Source: Marinifilum_A sediminis
GTDB taxonomy: Bacteria; Bacteroidota; Bacteroidia; Bacteroidales; Marinifilaceae
Assembly: GCA_947496465.1 (NCBI GenBank)
Contig: CANMCX010000004.1
Location: 62,001 to 126,000, forward strand
Reading direction: 5' to 3'
DNA: 64,000 bases
Positions 62,424 through 64,000 of this stretch are shown here, piece by piece (the first letter of the stretch is position 1; the number at the start of each line of letters is the position of its first letter). The translations under genes and the position numbers were made by a program. The notes below the pieces were generated by a model. The model worked only from the letters and a program-made list of their open reading frames with translations. It was not told the origin of the DNA and ran no database searches.

Positions 62424-62645
62424 TTTTCTACAATTTTTGGTTTTCTATTTGATTCCAATTTACAAACGAATAATTAATGAGTAGCATAATAAAAATCCCC
62501 ACTAACCAAACGTAGATTAAATTTAAATAAAAATTAGCGTAAATTAAAACCTACAGATCATTAATTATTTGCGACTTGTTGGTGATAAAATGATTTTTCT
62601 GTTTTGATTTTCTTAAACAATATATCTAAAACATTGATTTAACGG

Positions 62646-62670
62646 CAAAAAAAAGGAAGCTTACGCTTCC
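62646..62670 (-). terminator. Terminator overlapping the helicase stop codon
   Basis: Minus strand: GGAAGC-GTAA-GCTTCC followed by eight T residues. The TAA stop codon (62661-62663) is part of the GTAA loop, so the hairpin starts inside the coding sequence. Confidence 0.88.
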
Positions 62671-64000
62671 TTTCTCTTTCTGTCATAAAATCTTTTTCCA
62701 TCGCTTTTTCCTCGACGATCTTTAGAAGAATCTCTTCTAAATCCTCCTCTATCACTTCGGTCTCTGCGTTCACCTCTATCGCGACCATCTCGATCTCCGC
62801 TTCTTGATCGTCCCTTACGGTGACTGATACTTCCACCACTTGGTCGGTCGCCCGAAATTTCGATTCTTATATTTCTTCCTCCGATAACTGCTCCAGCAAA
62901 TCCTTTTACAATTTCATCGGTAAATTCTTTATCAACATCAAAGAATGAGAAAACACCCTTCAAATCAACTCTTCCTACATTTTTACCACGAACACCACAT
63001 TGTTTGTGAATCAAGTTAAGCAAACGAGGTACATCAATACCATCTTTCTTACCTACATTGATAAACATACGATCTTCACCTTTTCCATCTTCTCTCTTGT
63101 TTCTTCTCTGAGTAGTAGATTTCAAGTTCAAATCATCGGCATTCTTGTAGTAATCCCAGAATCGGCTAAATTCTAAAGAAACAAATCGCTTGATTAATTC
63201 TTCGCGACTTAAATCTTCTAATTTTTCATTGATTCCGTCAATAAATGGAGCGATTTCTTCCTCCTGAACTTCAAGTTCGTTTACACGATGCATGAATTTC
63301 ATTAATTGTCTCTCGCAAACATCTTTTCCCTGAGGAATTTTCACTTGCTCGAAATCGGTCTTCAATCTTCTTGAAAGATCTTTTACTTTACGTTCCTCTC
63401 TTGGAGTAACCAAAGCAATCGAAACACCTTTCTTACCAGCACGTGCTGTACGACCACTTCGGTGAGTATAGAATTCTAACTCATCTGGCAACATGTAATG
63501 AATTACGTGCGATAAATCATCAACATCGATACCACGAGCAGCAACATCGGTAGCAACCAATAACTGCAATGAGCGATTCTTAAAATTACGCATTACTCTG
63601 TCGCGCTGTACTTGAGTTAAATCCCCATGTAAAGCATCAGCATTGTATCCGTCTTTCATTAATAATTCAGCAACTTCCTGAGTTTCCTTACGGGTTCTAC
63701 AGAAAATGATACCAAAAATATCAGGATAAAAATCGACAACACGCTTCAAAACATTGTAACGGTCACGATTGTTCAACATGTAATATTGGTGTTCAATATT
63801 CTTGTTGGTTGTATTTGCTTTTCCTACTGTTACTTCAGTAGGATCAGTCATATAATTTTTAGAGATTCGTCGAACTTCTGGTGGCATAGTTGCAGAAAAC
63901 AACCAAGTCACTTTTTCTTCGGATGTAGAAGATAAAATATCATCAATATCTTCTTTAAATCCCATGTTCAACATTTCATCTGCCTCATCAAGAATTAAAT
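62661..64000 (-). CDS. DEAD-box RNA helicase (5' part outside the window)
   Basis: The gene runs off the right edge; 446 codons are visible. The first residues in the window read LILDEADEMLNMGF, so the DEAD motif (Walker B) is present and the Q-motif and Walker A lie beyond. SAT (LFSATMPPEV) and the C-terminal helicase domain with VATDVAARGIDVDDLSHVI and HRSGRTARAGKKG are complete. A DbpA/CsdA-type RNA-binding domain follows (MFINVGKKDGIDVPRLL, about 75 residues) and then an Arg/Asp/Gly-rich tail. Close to CsdA/DeaD type, which works in ribosome assembly and RNA decay, often at low temperature. Confidence 0.95.
   Translation of the reverse strand, partial: LILDEADEMLNMGFKEDIDDILSSTSEEKVTWLFSATMPPEVRRISKNYMTDPTEVTVGKANTTNKNIEHQYYMLNNRDRYNVLKRVVDFYPDIFGIIFCRTRKETQEVAELLMKDGYNADALHGDLTQVQRDRVMRNFKNRSLQLLVATDVAARGIDVDDLSHVIHYMLPDELEFYTHRSGRTARAGKKGVSIALVTPREERKVKDLSRRLKTDFEQVKIPQGKDVCERQLMKFMHRVNELEVQEEEIAPFIDGINEKLEDLSREELIKRFVSLEFSRFWDYYKNADDLNLKSTTQRRNKREDGKGEDRMFINVGKKDGIDVPRLLNLIHKQCGVRGKNVGRVDLKGVFSFFDVDKEFTDEIVKGFAGAVIGGRNIRIEISGDRPSGGSISHRKGRSRSGDRDGRDRGERRDRSDRGGFRRDSSKDRRGKSDGKRFYDRKRKEA

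Overview
The window looks like a chromosomal segment of a Bacteroidota bacterium, probably a free-living aquatic member of the class Bacteroidia. The DNA is AT-rich, and most genes lack a strong Shine-Dalgarno sequence. Several promoters match the Bacteroidota pattern TTG-N19-21-TAnnTTTG. The gene content also fits the phylum: TonB-dependent receptors, LruC and AsmA/DUF748 proteins, PorT-like barrels, an ECF sigma/anti-sigma pair and many Cys-lipoproteins. Genus-level placement would be a guess. I see no insertion sequence, prophage or CRISPR array.

Layout. 0-7 kb: a FIST sensor with a PAS hybrid histidine kinase, PBP1A and a CHAD protein. 7-17 kb: a vitamin B12 uptake locus, all on the minus strand, with two BtuB-like receptors, two BtuF-like lipoproteins, BtuC and BtuD under three cobalamin riboswitches (two of the long class, one short). 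17-22.5 kb: a truncated haemoglobin, a TIM-barrel protein, a secreted two-repeat protein, an acyltransferase, a thioredoxin-fold protein and a helical protein of unknown function whose upstream DNA carries a degenerate 21-bp tandem repeat. 22.9-30.5 kb: a heavy-metal efflux cluster, with Cys-rich and His-rich small proteins followed by a CusB/CzcA/CzcC-type tripartite pump. 30.5-46 kb: paired hairpin elements with a candidate small RNA, an LruC lipoprotein, an AsmA protein, tandem tRNA-Arg(ACG) genes, an S9 peptidase, a GH53 galactanase broken by one in-frame stop, an acyl-CoA dehydrogenase, a TlpA-like protein, and a sigma factor with a membrane/barrel partner.

47-59 kb is the most interesting part: a glycerol / glycerol-3-phosphate / glycerophosphodiester regulon. 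It holds a small porin, glpF, glpK, glpD, an OprP-type porin, glpQ, glpT, a second divergent glycerol kinase and a PadR-family regulator. Two paralogous microproteins of 47 and 48 residues head the glpD and glpT-glpQ-porin transcripts. All three transcripts (padR-glpK2, microprotein-glpT and microprotein-glpD) share a 14-bp motif that overlaps the -33 element of a good promoter. Both microprotein leaders also carry a hairpin plus eight T residues before the gene, then an inverted second copy of the motif. This suggests operator control plus leader attenuation of one regulon, with undescribed microproteins in it.

59-64 kb: a DUF748/AsmA-like protein, an MscS channel and a DEAD-box RNA helicase that runs off the right edge. 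All alignments and counts here were made by eye.
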